DNA of 38,215 nt from a virus. Made by a program: the position numbers and the translations under genes. Shown piece by piece: positions 24,353 through 31,301 of the stretch (its first letter is position 1; every line of letters starts with the position of its first letter). Location: the IMG/VR virus record IMGVR_UViG_3300010151_000043, positions 1-38,215 of that record; one strand, written 5' to 3'. Under the pieces are notes generated by a model that worked only from the letters and a program-made list of their open reading frames with translations, was not told the origin of the DNA and ran no database searches.

Positions 24353-24814
24353 CTAATAGTCCGCGCTTTTGAATGGCGCGGATGGGTCGTTCCAGGCGTA
24401 GTCAAGCTGGTCCTTCGGGGCGTCTTCGTCGGCCCACCGGTCGGTGTCGGAGTCCTCCTGGATCCCAGCACACCCGTCGCAGACTCGCTCCTCGGGGAAC
24501 TCGTCGCCGCACTCCTCGGGGGACATGACCCGACCGCAACAACGACAAACGGGGACGGCGAGGTCTTCCTCTTCCGGGCGGCGGATGACGGAGACCTCGT
24601 TCTGGGTTTCAATCCAGACGTGGGCCCCACAGGACAGGGGCTTGTTCGGTCGGTAGATGACCCGAGCGACCTCCCCTCCCTCCCTGTCGTAGATGACGGC
24701 CTCGTGGCCGTAGTCGTTTGACTTGTAGGTCTTCACGGTCAGGACCGGGTCGGCCTTGCCGTGCTTCCGGTTCGCCTTAATGACGTGTTGGTTGACGTGG
24801 ATGATGGTTTTCAT
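24353..24814 (-). CDS. hypothetical protein with a CxxC zinc knuckle
   Basis: 153 residues with a GAAGGAGAAGAGG leader. The N-terminal half is beta-rich and basic (KADPVLTVKTYKSNDYGHEAVIYDREG). The C-terminal half has VCRCCGRVMSPEECGDEFPEERVCDGCAG, four cysteines set as a zinc knuckle, then an acidic tail. No family recognised. The structured region upstream (24815-24975) makes it the first gene of the segment leading into queC. Confidence 0.65.
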   Translation of the reverse strand: MKTIIHVNQHVIKANRKHGKADPVLTVKTYKSNDYGHEAVIYDREGGEVARVIYRPNKPLSCGAHVWIETQNEVSVIRRPEEEDLAVPVCRCCGRVMSPEECGDEFPEERVCDGCAGIQEDSDTDRWADEDAPKDQLDYAWNDPSAPFKSADY

Positions 24815-24975
24815 TCCTCTTCTCCTTCGTTGTTAGGTGCCGGTTTGACCACCTTCAATCAGGCGTCCGTTCACCACGTTGGCTGGCTTAATAACCAACA
24901 CCGGCAGGCATACCAGTCATCACCTTGAGTTATGATCGGCGGCTCAGGTGACGGCTGGCGGAGGGAGTGAGCCGC
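24815..24975. other. structured intergenic region on the minus-strand transcript
   Basis: 160 nt without a gene. A 9-bp perfect stem (GGCGGCTCA at 24949-24957 with TGAGCCGCC at 24968-24976, shorter loop than its arms suggest in some folds) lies at the end of the gene upstream in transcription and may act as a terminator. A second possible stem pairs GTGCCGGTTTG near 24838 with CAACACCGGCA near 24899. It could be a leader with regulatory RNA structure. No known riboswitch is recognised by eye. Confidence 0.35.
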
Positions 24976-25389
24976 CTAGCCGTTGCTTTGCCTCTGGAGT
25001 CCGGTCTTCACCGAGTCCAAGTGGAACTTGTAGATCTTGCCGTTGATGATGCTCTCACCCAACACGGGGTACTTCCTCGCCTTCGGCTTGATGCCGCAGA
25101 CCCGGAACACGCCATTGAACGTCCTGAACTTCTTCCCGTAGTCATCCGGCTCGAGGCCGAAGCGAGGCGCGAGCTTCCGGAACTCAGTCTCCTTCGGGTC
25201 GATAGCCTCGCCGTCCTCGGTCCTCTCGGGGACGACGAACTTGAATGCCACTGGGATCTCAGTGCTGGAGTACGTGCAGTGCTTCCTAGACACGACGATG
25301 CCGTGCCTCATGGCGATTTGGCCCAGAGCCTCCTCCGCCTCATCAAGGAGCATCTTCACAGTGCTTCGGTCAACAGAGTTAATAGTCAT
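24976..25389 (-). CDS. conserved phage protein of unknown function
   Basis: 137 residues from ATG 25389 (AAGGAAGG upstream). The pattern (helical LLDEAEEALGQIAMRHGIVV, then KFRTFNGVFRVCGIKPKARKYPVLGE and IYKFHLDSVKTGL) matches a small protein I have seen in many phages and never with a function. The KxRKYPVL motif is the recognisable part. It overlaps the GTG-started gene upstream by 11 nt. Confidence 0.65.
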   Translation of the reverse strand: MTINSVDRSTVKMLLDEAEEALGQIAMRHGIVVSRKHCTYSSTEIPVAFKFVVPERTEDGEAIDPKETEFRKLAPRFGLEPDDYGKKFRTFNGVFRVCGIKPKARKYPVLGESIINGKIYKFHLDSVKTGLQRQSNG

Positions 25390-25621
25390 CAGTCTTTCCT
25401 TCCTTTGCCCTCTCTGGGCGGTTGTTGGCGGCGGTTTCTCGAACGACAAACCGTCCGCCTTTGCACCTGACATGCGTCATCGCAACTTGGTGTTTCGTCA
25501 TAAACTTTCCAAACATGGTGACCAGTCCACCCGAGTCGTATGAGACCGAGTAGCCAGACTGCAGCAGCAACAGCAGTTCCCCGATGGGAATGCGAGTCCT
25601 CTTATCAACGATCTTTCCCAC
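25379..25621 (-). CDS. small hypothetical protein
   Basis: 80 residues from GTG 25621, with GGGAGA about 8 nt upstream and the G shared with the previous stop (TAGTG). A basic N-terminus, a short hydrophobic patch (IGELLLLLQSGYSVSYD) and a basic middle precede an acidic end. No family recognised. Position in a chain of overlapping genes supports expression. Confidence 0.55.
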   Translation of the reverse strand: MGKIVDKRTRIPIGELLLLLQSGYSVSYDSGGLVTMFGKFMTKHQVAMTHVRCKGGRFVVRETAANNRPERAKEGKTDDY

Positions 25622-25905
25622 TACATTCTCCCTGGCCCATGGTCGGCCTCGTGTTGTCGTTGCAACTCAAGGTCGACCTCGGGCCCACAGGCAACGCAAA
25701 GCCCGTCATCCCGCATGGTTGCCTCGGGCACCCGACAGCTCGGGCAGAGGCACTCGCACTGGCAAGCAGTGCAGCCTCCACACGCGCTGCACCAGGTCTC
25801 GGGTGGTCGTCCTTTTCTCTCTTCATGAGTACTCCCTGGGGGCCATCCGCCCCCCTCTACTAGGTTGAAGATTCCTTCGGCTTGTTTCCTGCCTTCCCCG
25901 GTCAC
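25621..25905 (-). CDS. cysteine-rich zinc-binding protein
   Basis: 94 residues from GTG 25905 (AGGAGGAGGAAG leader; GTGA overlap with the upstream stop). The centre is packed with cysteines: WCSACGGCTACQCECLCPSC and later LCVACG, enough for at least two zinc sites. Ends HGPGRM. One of several small zinc-knuckle proteins in this region. No function can be given. Confidence 0.6.
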   Translation of the reverse strand: MTGEGRKQAEGIFNLVEGGGWPPGSTHEERKGRPPETWCSACGGCTACQCECLCPSCRVPEATMRDDGLCVACGPEVDLELQRQHEADHGPGRM

Positions 25906-26117
25906 GCTTCCTCCTCCTGTATGCGGCGGGCAATCGCCCGCTCTACAGTCTCTTCGTTAAATGTGTCTCCGGTTAGGCTGAAAAGGGATTCGGTTACGTC
26001 GCACAGAAGCCCGTACAAAAGGCGTATCTCTGCGTGCATAGACGCAGCAAGCCCGCTGTCGATAGCGTGGAATGGGACAGGTGGCTTGTCGCTGTTTCTG
26101 TAGTTGCGGTCGTTCAT
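25902..26117 (-). CDS. small helical hypothetical protein
   Basis: 71 residues from ATG 26117, which carries the full AAGGAGAAGAGAC leader. Mostly helical with a hydrophobic stretch (SMHAEIRLLYGLLCDVTESLF) and an acidic, Glu-rich end (ARRIQEEEA) formed over the ribosome-binding site of the next gene. Coupled to that gene by GTGA. No family recognised. Confidence 0.6.
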   Translation of the reverse strand: MNDRNYRNSDKPPVPFHAIDSGLAASMHAEIRLLYGLLCDVTESLFSLTGDTFNEETVERAIARRIQEEEA

Positions 26118-26131
26118 GTCTCTTCTCCTTC

Positions 26132-26953
26132 TTATGCGACACGCCGGACAAATCCGGTGGTGTCCTTGGTTGCGGGACCTTTTGCGTACAAGGCGATCCA
26201 ATGCCCCGGCGGATCGTCAAACCTAATGTCGTCGTTGTCGCCGGAGATGACGGGGTAACCCATCCACCCGCCGGCATCGAGCAGCCGCTGAACAGCCGCC
26301 TTCGCCGCCGCCCTGGTCGTACCACCCTCGGACGAAAACACCGCCGCAGCGTTGTACCCAGCCCTCAGGTACTGGAGGGCGTGCTGCATGGACGACTCGC
26401 CCTCGCTCAGGCTGTAGGTGAGGTGGTAGTTCGACGACACCTTCCTGTATTCAAGCGGCCACTTCGAGTAGTCGTAGAAGGTCAGGTTGGGGAACTCGTC
26501 CACAATCCCAGACCTCTCCCACGGAACGTCGCTCGTCCCGTTCAACCGAACCGCGGGCTTCATCCCCTTGACCCCAGCCAGATAGATGTGCTGGTTCAAC
26601 TCCATGCGGAGCTGGTCAAGGAACGCATCGGGGAACAACTTCCACAGGGCGGTCTTCGATACCCGACAGACGTAAGCCGTGTTGGTAACTAGTTGTCCGG
26701 TCTTGTTGATACAGACCGAGGCACAGTTCGTGGCGAACGGACAGGTATTGAACCCCGACTCGTAGGCCGGGGCCAGGTGCATGATCGCAGTCAGCACCCC
26801 CTCCTTGTTTCCTTTCTCCACCTTCAAGTTCGAGCCCAACAGCTTTCGCAGTCGGCCCGACTTCGTGAACTGAAGCTGGTGTTGTAGGTTGCTTGCATCT
26901 ACGTCGACCCCGATGGGGCCGAGCACGTCTCTCGCTCTGTCAGTAATCCTCAT
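26132..26953 (-). CDS. conserved phage cysteine-motif protein (gp88/DUF7227-like)
   Basis: 273 residues from ATG 26953 (AGGAAGGAGAAAG leader). The signature is MHLAPAYESGFNTCPFATNC then ASVCINKTG, with RLNGTSDVPWER, FPNLTFYDYSK, NYHLTYSLSEG, GYPVISGDNDDIRF and a terminal KDTTGFVRR. I know this as a widespread phage family with a Cys cluster near the N-terminus and no proven activity. The three cysteines (CPFATNCASVC) might hold a metal or Fe-S cluster. The family name is from memory and should be treated as approximate. Confidence 0.65.
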   Translation of the reverse strand: MRITDRARDVLGPIGVDVDASNLQHQLQFTKSGRLRKLLGSNLKVEKGNKEGVLTAIMHLAPAYESGFNTCPFATNCASVCINKTGQLVTNTAYVCRVSKTALWKLFPDAFLDQLRMELNQHIYLAGVKGMKPAVRLNGTSDVPWERSGIVDEFPNLTFYDYSKWPLEYRKVSSNYHLTYSLSEGESSMQHALQYLRAGYNAAAVFSSEGGTTRAAAKAAVQRLLDAGGWMGYPVISGDNDDIRFDDPPGHWIALYAKGPATKDTTGFVRRVA

Positions 26954-26978
26954 GGCTTTCTCCTTCCTGAGGTGTTGT

Positions 26979-27284
26979 CTAGCTAGATGCCCATCCAAAG
27001 AACAGGTACTTCCCTTCGCCTCCCTTCTCCATGCCGTACATGATGCAGCCGGCGGGGCCCCACTTGTCTTCGACGCGGGGGTCGTCGCTATTGACTAGGT
27101 CTTCCGCGTACTTGACCGGGTCTGTGTCGATGGGGAGGCCGATGAGTACAAACCCCTCCTTCTCGGCAATCGTCCCTGTGTACCCGGCGTGACCGTAGTC
27201 GTACCGAGCTCGCTCGACAGCATCGTCGAATGCCTCCTTGGCGGTCTTTCCGACCGATTCCGTTATGAACATGTTCGCACCCAT
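26979..27284 (-). CDS. conserved small phage protein, first gene after the 27.3 kb promoter
   Basis: 101 residues with TAGGAGA upstream. The N-terminus MGANMFITESVGKTAKEAFD, a Tyr-rich helix (DDAVERARYDYGHAGYTGTI) and a C-terminal GPAGCIMYGMEKGGEG form a pattern met in small phage accessory proteins. Its start resembles that of the gene at 28100-28435 (MGADMLIT). It is directly downstream of a sigma70-type promoter with an overlapping palindrome. Function unknown. Confidence 0.65.
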   Translation of the reverse strand: MGANMFITESVGKTAKEAFDDAVERARYDYGHAGYTGTIAEKEGFVLIGLPIDTDPVKYAEDLVNSDDPRVEDKWGPAGCIMYGMEKGGEGKYLFFGWASS

Positions 27285-27308
27285 ATCTAATCTCCTATCC
27301 TAGGCAAT

Positions 27309-27339
27309 ACTGTACCATAAAGGTTGACACTTGTCAACC
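27309..27339 (-). promoter_or_regulatory. promoter with an embedded 18-bp operator-like palindrome
   Basis: On the minus strand a perfect -35 TTGACA (27337-27332) is followed after exactly 17 nt by TACAGT (27314-27309). The -35 lies within the palindrome GGTTGACA-CT-TGTCAACC (27322-27339), so a bound dimeric regulator would block polymerase. Transcription would start near 27302 and run into the gene at 27284. Confidence 0.65.
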
Positions 27340-27365
27340 CGTATGAGCACAATGGTTGTTGGTGT

Positions 27366-27836
27366 TTAGCTGGGCTCGGGCCAGGTGAGCTCGGGGTAGA
27401 TCTCGTAGCACTTGCCATTGCGGAAGAGCCACCTCCACTGGCACCCGTCTTCCCCGTGCATCTCAATGAAGGACCCCGACTCAACGAACGGGGCAATCGC
27501 GTCGAAGAGGACCTCCTCGTTCCCAATCTTCTCGCCGTCGAACGCAATGTGATCAACGTCCTCGGTTGGCTCGACCCCCTGCGGGTCTGACGGCCACCGC
27601 CAAGCCCTCAGGGCATCCTCAAGGGTCTCGGCATCCTGGTACTCCTTCGTGTCAACCCAGGAGAACCACCGCTCAACCTTCGCCTGCTTCTCTCCGTCCC
27701 ATCGCCCCCCTTGGAGTCGCGCGCTCGACGAGTCGGTGCCGTTGGGGTCGAGCCCCTTGATGGCGGCGAGGGCTCCGGCCTTGTTCTTCCCCCTGATGAG
27801 GAATTCCTGGTCTTCAATGTACATGCAGTAACCCAT
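27366..27836 (-). CDS. conserved phage protein (MGYCMYIED family), function unknown
   Basis: 156 residues. MGYCMYIEDQEFLIRGKNKA, a mid-section WFSWVDTKEY, and a C-terminal GSFIEMHGEDGCQWRWLFRNG match a small protein found in many phages and actinobacterial elements. The EMHGEDGxxWRW motif is the most distinctive part. No catalytic role is known to me. It lies upstream of the 27.3 kb promoter, with a Shine-Dalgarno leader of the common type. Ends in PEPS. Confidence 0.7.
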   Translation of the reverse strand: MGYCMYIEDQEFLIRGKNKAGALAAIKGLDPNGTDSSSARLQGGRWDGEKQAKVERWFSWVDTKEYQDAETLEDALRAWRWPSDPQGVEPTEDVDHIAFDGEKIGNEEVLFDAIAPFVESGSFIEMHGEDGCQWRWLFRNGKCYEIYPELTWPEPS

Positions 27837-27837
27837 G

Positions 27838-28098
27838 TCAGTTCTCCTTCCTTGAGTACTGTTGGTAGTTCCGGACAGGAGTCACCTCCTTGTAGATCTC
27901 CACGAACTCGGGACGCTTGCCGTGCCTCTTCGTGTAGGCCTTGAAGAAGGTGCCCGCATCACAGTCTTCCTCAAGGAAGACGGACTCAGCAGCCTGATAT
28001 GAGTAGCCAGTGATCTCGCCGTCGATCCCCAACTCGGTGAGCATCTTCCTGGGGACCTCGAGCCACCCGTGTCCTGGGTCTGTGTGAAACGTAAACAT
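27838..28098 (-). CDS. conserved small protein (HTDPGHGWLEV family)
   Basis: 86 residues. FTFHTDPGHGWLEVPRKML, ITGYSYQAAESVFLEEDCDA and TPVRNYQQY are the blocks of a small family common in phages and plasmids, without known activity. The start at 28098 has GGAAGGAGACTGAC in front. It ends in RKEN across the leader of the next gene, 2 nt before it. Confidence 0.7.
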   Translation of the reverse strand: MFTFHTDPGHGWLEVPRKMLTELGIDGEITGYSYQAAESVFLEEDCDAGTFFKAYTKRHGKRPEFVEIYKEVTPVRNYQQYSRKEN

Positions 28099-28099
28099 G

Positions 28100-28435
28100 T
28101 CAGTCTCCTTCCGTGACTAGGTGAATTAGGCTCAGGCTTTGGAATATCTCCGTTGGGAGGTCTCCCCAAGAGAGCCCTCCGGTGACTAGATACCTCTTGC
28201 CGTCGATGTGAACGTCGGCCAGCTCCCTGGAGGGGGAACAGAAGACCTCGTCAATGGCGTCCTTGAGCAGCTCCACGGGATCTTGGCCCGACCGCTCGTC
28301 GTCGCTACAGAAGTCAAGCGTCTCAAGCACGTAGAGGCGTTCATCCTCCGATATCGACTCGGCCCGTCCTTTCAGTAGGTCGATGTCCACGTTCTCTGGG
28401 ACTCTTGCGAATGTGATCAGCATGTCGGCACCCAT
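28100..28435 (-). CDS. small hypothetical protein (MGADMLIT start)
   Basis: 111 residues, ATG 28435 preceded by GGAGG. MGADMLITFARVPEN at the N-terminus, then an acidic helical middle (DERLYVLETLDFCSDDERSG) and VHIDGKRYLVTGGLSWGDLP, a beta-turn block that looks conserved. The start resembles that of the gene at 26979-27284. Function unknown. Confidence 0.65.
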   Translation of the reverse strand: MGADMLITFARVPENVDIDLLKGRAESISEDERLYVLETLDFCSDDERSGQDPVELLKDAIDEVFCSPSRELADVHIDGKRYLVTGGLSWGDLPTEIFQSLSLIHLVTEGD

Positions 28436-28436
28436 C

Positions 28437-28703
28437 TCAGCCTCCGTTCACGGGGAAGGTGAGGTCCTCGTGGCCTGCCGACTGGCCGAACAGAGCCCCG
28501 CCGTCGTTACCCTCGTCGTCCGCAGAGGGGAAGATCATCGACCCGTCAGTGAACTCAATGACGACGGGTCGACTGTACTCCCAGCCCAGGTGTACAGCCT
28601 CGTCCCCGGTCATCCAACTGACAGCCTTGATCGTCTTTCCGACGAGGTGCTTCTTGGCGTAGTCCATCCAGTACTTCGTTTGTTCCTTCTTGTTCTTGAA
28701 CAT
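28437..28703 (-). CDS. conserved small phage/plasmid protein (PSADDEGND family)
   Basis: 88 residues. VGKTIKAVSWMTGDEAVHLG, RPVVIEFTDGSMIFPSADDE and GALFGQSAGHEDLTFPV form a familiar small protein of phages and plasmids that may fold as a short beta domain. No reaction is known. GGAAGGAGAACAGAG leader before ATG 28703. Confidence 0.7.
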   Translation of the reverse strand: MFKNKKEQTKYWMDYAKKHLVGKTIKAVSWMTGDEAVHLGWEYSRPVVIEFTDGSMIFPSADDEGNDGGALFGQSAGHEDLTFPVNGG

Positions 28704-28733
28704 CTCTGTTCTCCTTCCTATTGGTTGTGCCCG

Positions 28734-29087
28734 TTACTTGGGCGAGAAGCCGCTCTTCAGGCGCTTATGCACCGTCTTGAGTGCGGCTATTAGCAACTCA
28801 ACCCTGTGCATGACTTCCGTCTCGCCCAGGTCTGAGTCGTATGCGTCGTCAGTCCACTGGTGCAGGCTGACGAGGTGGTTGTCGAGCTCGGTTCCATCCC
28901 AAGCCCACAGGCAGGACCCGACACATGACACACAGGTGTCGTCCTCCATCTTGTCCGGTGGGTTCGCGTCTCCGCATGTCCCGCACACTTCGCAGTCACA
29001 CGTTGTCGTCCCGCTTGCGTGGAACTGCTTCCCGCAGGCGCCGCATGTGTGCCAGTAGCAGTCCCAGTCGTCAGGTACGTTTCTCAT
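28734..29087 (-). CDS. multi-cysteine zinc-binding protein
   Basis: 117 residues. The N-terminal half contains YWHTCGACGKQFHASG, CDCEVCGTCGD and DDTCVSCVGSC, i.e. at least five CxxC pairs, suggesting two or three zinc sites. The C-terminal half is helical (ETEVMHRVELLIAALKTVHK). A rubredoxin-like or double zinc-ribbon fold is possible. It carries the full GGAAGGAGAAGAGG leader and overlaps the gene upstream by 4 nt. Confidence 0.65.
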   Translation of the reverse strand: MRNVPDDWDCYWHTCGACGKQFHASGTTTCDCEVCGTCGDANPPDKMEDDTCVSCVGSCLWAWDGTELDNHLVSLHQWTDDAYDSDLGETEVMHRVELLIAALKTVHKRLKSGFSPK

Positions 29088-29281
29088 TCCTCTTCTCCTT
29101 CCTTGTCGCCAACCAGGGATCTGGCAGCGTCAACAGCCCCCCGGAGGTTCGATACAAAGCTGAGCGTGTCTGGGTTGTGCGGCGGGGCGTGGGGCAGTAG
29201 CAGCACAGCCGCTTCCAGCCAATTACACAGGCCAAGGATGGTTGCCATTGTCTCCCCTTCCTGGGTTAGTTCACTACTCAT
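29084..29281 (-). CDS. small hypothetical protein with RBS-encoded EGEEE tail
   Basis: 65 residues. A mostly hydrophobic helical middle (ATILGLCNWLEAAVLLLPHA; FVSNLRGAVDAARSLVG) ends in DKEGEEE, which is the in-frame reading of the GGAAGGAGAAGAGGA leader of the next gene. Its start is coupled by ATGA to the gene upstream. No family recognised. Confidence 0.6.
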   Translation of the reverse strand: MSSELTQEGETMATILGLCNWLEAAVLLLPHAPPHNPDTLSFVSNLRGAVDAARSLVGDKEGEEE

Positions 29282-29502
29282 GTCTCTTCTCCTTCCTCTT
29301 CGGCGGCGATGAACTCGGCCGGCTCAATGACGACCCGGTATCCCGGGCCGTATGTGTCGATGTCTGCTTTGAGTCGTTCGTGGGCAGCGGTGATGCCCGT
29401 GACTGCCGTGCGAGACTCCAGCACGGGGAGCCCGCTCCGGTGCCCTCCGCGCTCCCTTACGAGCACGTAGAACTTGGTCTTGCTTTGTCTTAGGGTCGTC
29501 AT
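29278..29502 (-). CDS. small hypothetical protein with EGEET tail
   Basis: 74 residues from ATG 29502, the start that sits behind the GAAGGAGAAGAGG leader (the longer upstream frame ignores this). KFYVLVRERGGHRSGLPVLE and YGPGYRVVIEPAEFIAAEE suggest a small beta/alpha protein. The end EEEGEET comes from the next ribosome-binding site. Function unknown. Confidence 0.6.
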   Translation of the reverse strand: MTTLRQSKTKFYVLVRERGGHRSGLPVLESRTAVTGITAAHERLKADIDTYGPGYRVVIEPAEFIAAEEEGEET

Positions 29503-29849
29503 TCCTCTTCTCCTTCCGTTGCGTTGTCGATGGCTGCCTGTGCGTCCCTTGCCCACGGGAAGTCCCTGCACTCGGCAGGGGAAACTCCACGGGCATCAGC
29601 GGCGTGACCAATAGCCATCGAGAGGGTTCGCTTCAGCGCAGCCAACAGACCAGGCGCAGCGGCGATGAGGCGGGCGTTGTCGTATTGGCGGACTGCTGTG
29701 ACGTAAGTGTAAGACTGGACACCATCGTCGTCGTCGCTCCAGAAGACCTCATACCGCTCGCCTTGGGGTGCATCGAAGTCTCCGCCGAGCATGCGGTGGA
29801 TTCTCCACGGTGAACTCGGCGGTCCAGGTGTGTGTTCGTTGTTACTCAT
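29499..29849 (-). CDS. HTPGP / NARLIAAAP phage-domain protein
   Basis: 116 residues from ATG 29849 (leader AGGAGAAGAGAC). It begins MSNNEHTPGP and later has YDNARLIAAAPGLLAALKRTL, the two blocks of a small domain widespread in phages and never assigned a function. FWSDDDDGVQSYTYVT is an acidic loop. Its end TEGEEE is encoded by the ribosome-binding site of the next gene, with which it overlaps (ATGA). Confidence 0.7.
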   Translation of the reverse strand: MSNNEHTPGPPSSPWRIHRMLGGDFDAPQGERYEVFWSDDDDGVQSYTYVTAVRQYDNARLIAAAPGLLAALKRTLSMAIGHAADARGVSPAECRDFPWARDAQAAIDNATEGEEE

Positions 29850-29859
29850 GTCTCTTCTC

Positions 29860-30087
29860 CTATCCTGTGTGAATGAGGTCGCCACAGATGGAACAATCCC
29901 ACCCGTGATACCTCCGTCCGTCTTCCCAGAATTCGTAGAACTCGGGGGTCTCGCTGCAGTCGTGTCCCTTGCGCTTGATCTTCTCCTTCAGTTCGCGCTC
30001 GCCCTTGATGCGGTCCTTCTCCACCTCTTCGGGGGTCATCTCTACAAAGTTCCCGTCGGCGTCCATCTTGTAGTGGGTGACAGTCAT
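29860..30087 (-). CDS. small hypothetical protein with CxxC
   Basis: 75 residues from ATG 30087 (GGAAGGAGAGTGAG leader). A charged helix (EEVEKDRIKGERELKEKIKR) is followed by HDCSETPEFYEFWEDGRRYH and WDCSICGD. One CxxC and one further Cys/His set could bind zinc. Start coupled to the gene upstream. No family recognised. Confidence 0.6.
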   Translation of the reverse strand: MTVTHYKMDADGNFVEMTPEEVEKDRIKGERELKEKIKRKGHDCSETPEFYEFWEDGRRYHGWDCSICGDLIHTG

Positions 30088-30305
30088 CTCACTCTCCTTC
30101 CCCACAGTCGGGTTGTTTTCGAACACCCCGCCGTCAGGGTCGGCAAGAAAACCTCACCGGACCCGCCGCAGTCTGGGCATTCGTTGCCACGACCCAAGAC
30201 CCTCATTCGGCCTCGGTCTGCAACGCTCTTCGGCAGCCGCCGACCCCACCCCCTACATGGCCGGCAGGCTGAGCCTCTCCATTCGATCTCGGTACGACCC
30301 ACCAT
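30084..30305 (-). CDS. small protein with DnaJ-like CxxCxGxG zinc motifs
   Basis: 73 residues from ATG 30305 (GAGGAG upstream, 2 nt after the previous stop). SACRPCRGWGRR and NECPDCGGSGEVFL are two CxxCxGxG-type knuckles as in the DnaJ cysteine-rich domain, likely binding one zinc ion. The basic spacer is short. It might be a chaperone-like or nucleic-acid-binding accessory. Confidence 0.6.
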   Translation of the reverse strand: MVGRTEIEWRGSACRPCRGWGRRLPKSVADRGRMRVLGRGNECPDCGGSGEVFLPTLTAGCSKTTRLWGRRVR

Positions 30306-30307
30306 CT

Positions 30308-30610
30308 CTAGTACTCCTCTGGCAGGAGGAAGGTCGTTGCTGACCTGTTCCATTCGGTTATGACCCACAGCTTGGTCCCGTCATCGAGGTCGTAGACCGA
30401 CATGATTCGCTCGTCCTGGTGCTCAGGCTTGAGCGACAATCGCTGTGTCTCTGCATCCTCGGGGTGCAGTGACCCCCAGTCGCCTGTCATGTGCCGCAAC
30501 AGCAGCTTGAGCGAGCTCCTCTCGTTGCGCTCGAGGGCTTGGGTTGCACCAGGGGTGGACACAACCATCCCCGGTGTGAATAGCGTTCCTGTAATCGTTC
30601 CTTCACTCAT
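30308..30610 (-). CDS. conserved plasmid/phage protein (TPGA...HMTGDWG family)
   Basis: 100 residues. VVSTPGATQALERNERSSLK, LLRHMTGDWGSLHPED, MSVYDLDDGTKLWVITEWNR and the end TTFLLPEEY are the blocks of a small protein common to plasmids and phages. No function is known to me. GGAAGGAGAGTGAG leader. Confidence 0.75.
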   Translation of the reverse strand: MSEGTITGTLFTPGMVVSTPGATQALERNERSSLKLLLRHMTGDWGSLHPEDAETQRLSLKPEHQDERIMSVYDLDDGTKLWVITEWNRSATTFLLPEEY

Positions 30611-30611
30611 C

Positions 30612-30836
30612 TCACTCTCCTTCCATGGTCAGGTGGCGAATAGCCGCGTTCAGGTGCTCGCAAGCATGCGCCGCCCACTTGTCTGTTTCGGATAGAAGCG
30701 CGTCCTCTGGGTGCGGGCCAGGGAGTTCCTCGGGGTACATGTTGAGTGCCGACATGGCGCTGATGATTTCTCCTACAGCGCGGTGTGCTGCGTTGTTTGG
30801 GGTTGTCTTGCTGTCGTATTCGGTTGGCTTGCTCAT
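30612..30836 (-). CDS. small hypothetical protein, palindrome-proximal
   Basis: 74 residues, starting 15 nt from a CTTACCA-N4-TGGTAAG palindrome that abuts its GGAAGGAGAAGAGAG leader. NNAAHRAVGEIISAMSALNM and TDKWAAHACEHLNAAIRHL make it a helical protein. Ends MEGE over the next ribosome-binding site. The palindrome position suggests that this gene begins a transcription or translation unit that can be regulated separately. Confidence 0.6.
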   Translation of the reverse strand: MSKPTEYDSKTTPNNAAHRAVGEIISAMSALNMYPEELPGPHPEDALLSETDKWAAHACEHLNAAIRHLTMEGE

Positions 30837-30850
30837 CTCTCTTCTCCTTC

Positions 30851-30868
30851 CTTACCAACGCTGGTAAG
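30851..30868. repeat. palindrome family copy 1 (CTTACCA-ACGC-TGGTAAG)
   Basis: An 18-bp perfect inverted repeat with a 4-nt centre, immediately upstream of the ribosome-binding site of the gene starting at 30836. As DNA it looks like a dimer operator; as RNA it would form a 7-bp hairpin beside the Shine-Dalgarno. Confidence 0.75.
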
Positions 30869-30872
30869 CGGG

Positions 30873-31301
30873 TTAAATCATCCCGAGTTGAATCAGCCAG
30901 CTCGGGGCTCCGTGTGGACACGTTCCATCAGGCTCGACCCGACACCCATCGATGGCCTCAGCGGTGTCGAAGAGCATGTTCTCGACCTGCGCGGCGGACG
31001 GGCGGGCATACTCCTCCCCGTTCCAGGTCACAGTCGGGCCGCCCCTCGGCTTGGCCTTGGGCTTAGGCTCGGGGATCTCCGCCTTGAACAGGACGTACCC
31101 GGTATCTTCCAGCCTGTTGAACCGGACTCGGATGCGCTCCAGGTGGGGGTACATCTTCGCCAGGTCAGACTTGTTGGTGTACGGCCCACTGGGGGTCCGA
31201 AAGTCTAGGTTCTTGCTGAAGTCGGCTTGCGCCTCCTCCGGCGTCTCGTAATCCCGGCCATACGCCGGCATCAAAGGTTCGATTCCAAACAGTCCACTCA
31301 T
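30873..31301 (-). CDS. conserved small phage protein (AYGRDY...CPHGAPSW)
   Basis: 142 residues. LMPAYGRDYETPEEAQADFS with LDFRTPSGPYTNKSD is the first block, RIRVRFNRLEDTGYVLFK the second. A Pro/Lys linker leads to VTWNGEEYARPSAAQVENML and CPHGAPSWLIQLGMI. Both halves look like separate small domains that occur in other phage and plasmid proteins, so this may be a fusion. Function unknown. GGAAGGAGAGAAGAG leader. Confidence 0.65.
   Translation of the reverse strand: MSGLFGIEPLMPAYGRDYETPEEAQADFSKNLDFRTPSGPYTNKSDLAKMYPHLERIRVRFNRLEDTGYVLFKAEIPEPKPKAKPRGGPTVTWNGEEYARPSAAQVENMLFDTAEAIDGCRVEPDGTCPHGAPSWLIQLGMI

Noticed and set aside
30711-31208. Long plus-strand frames across the small-gene block
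   Set aside because: They are antisense to well-formed minus-strand genes with ribosome-binding sites; repeated SSLFSFL-like segments in them are just the complement of the common leader.
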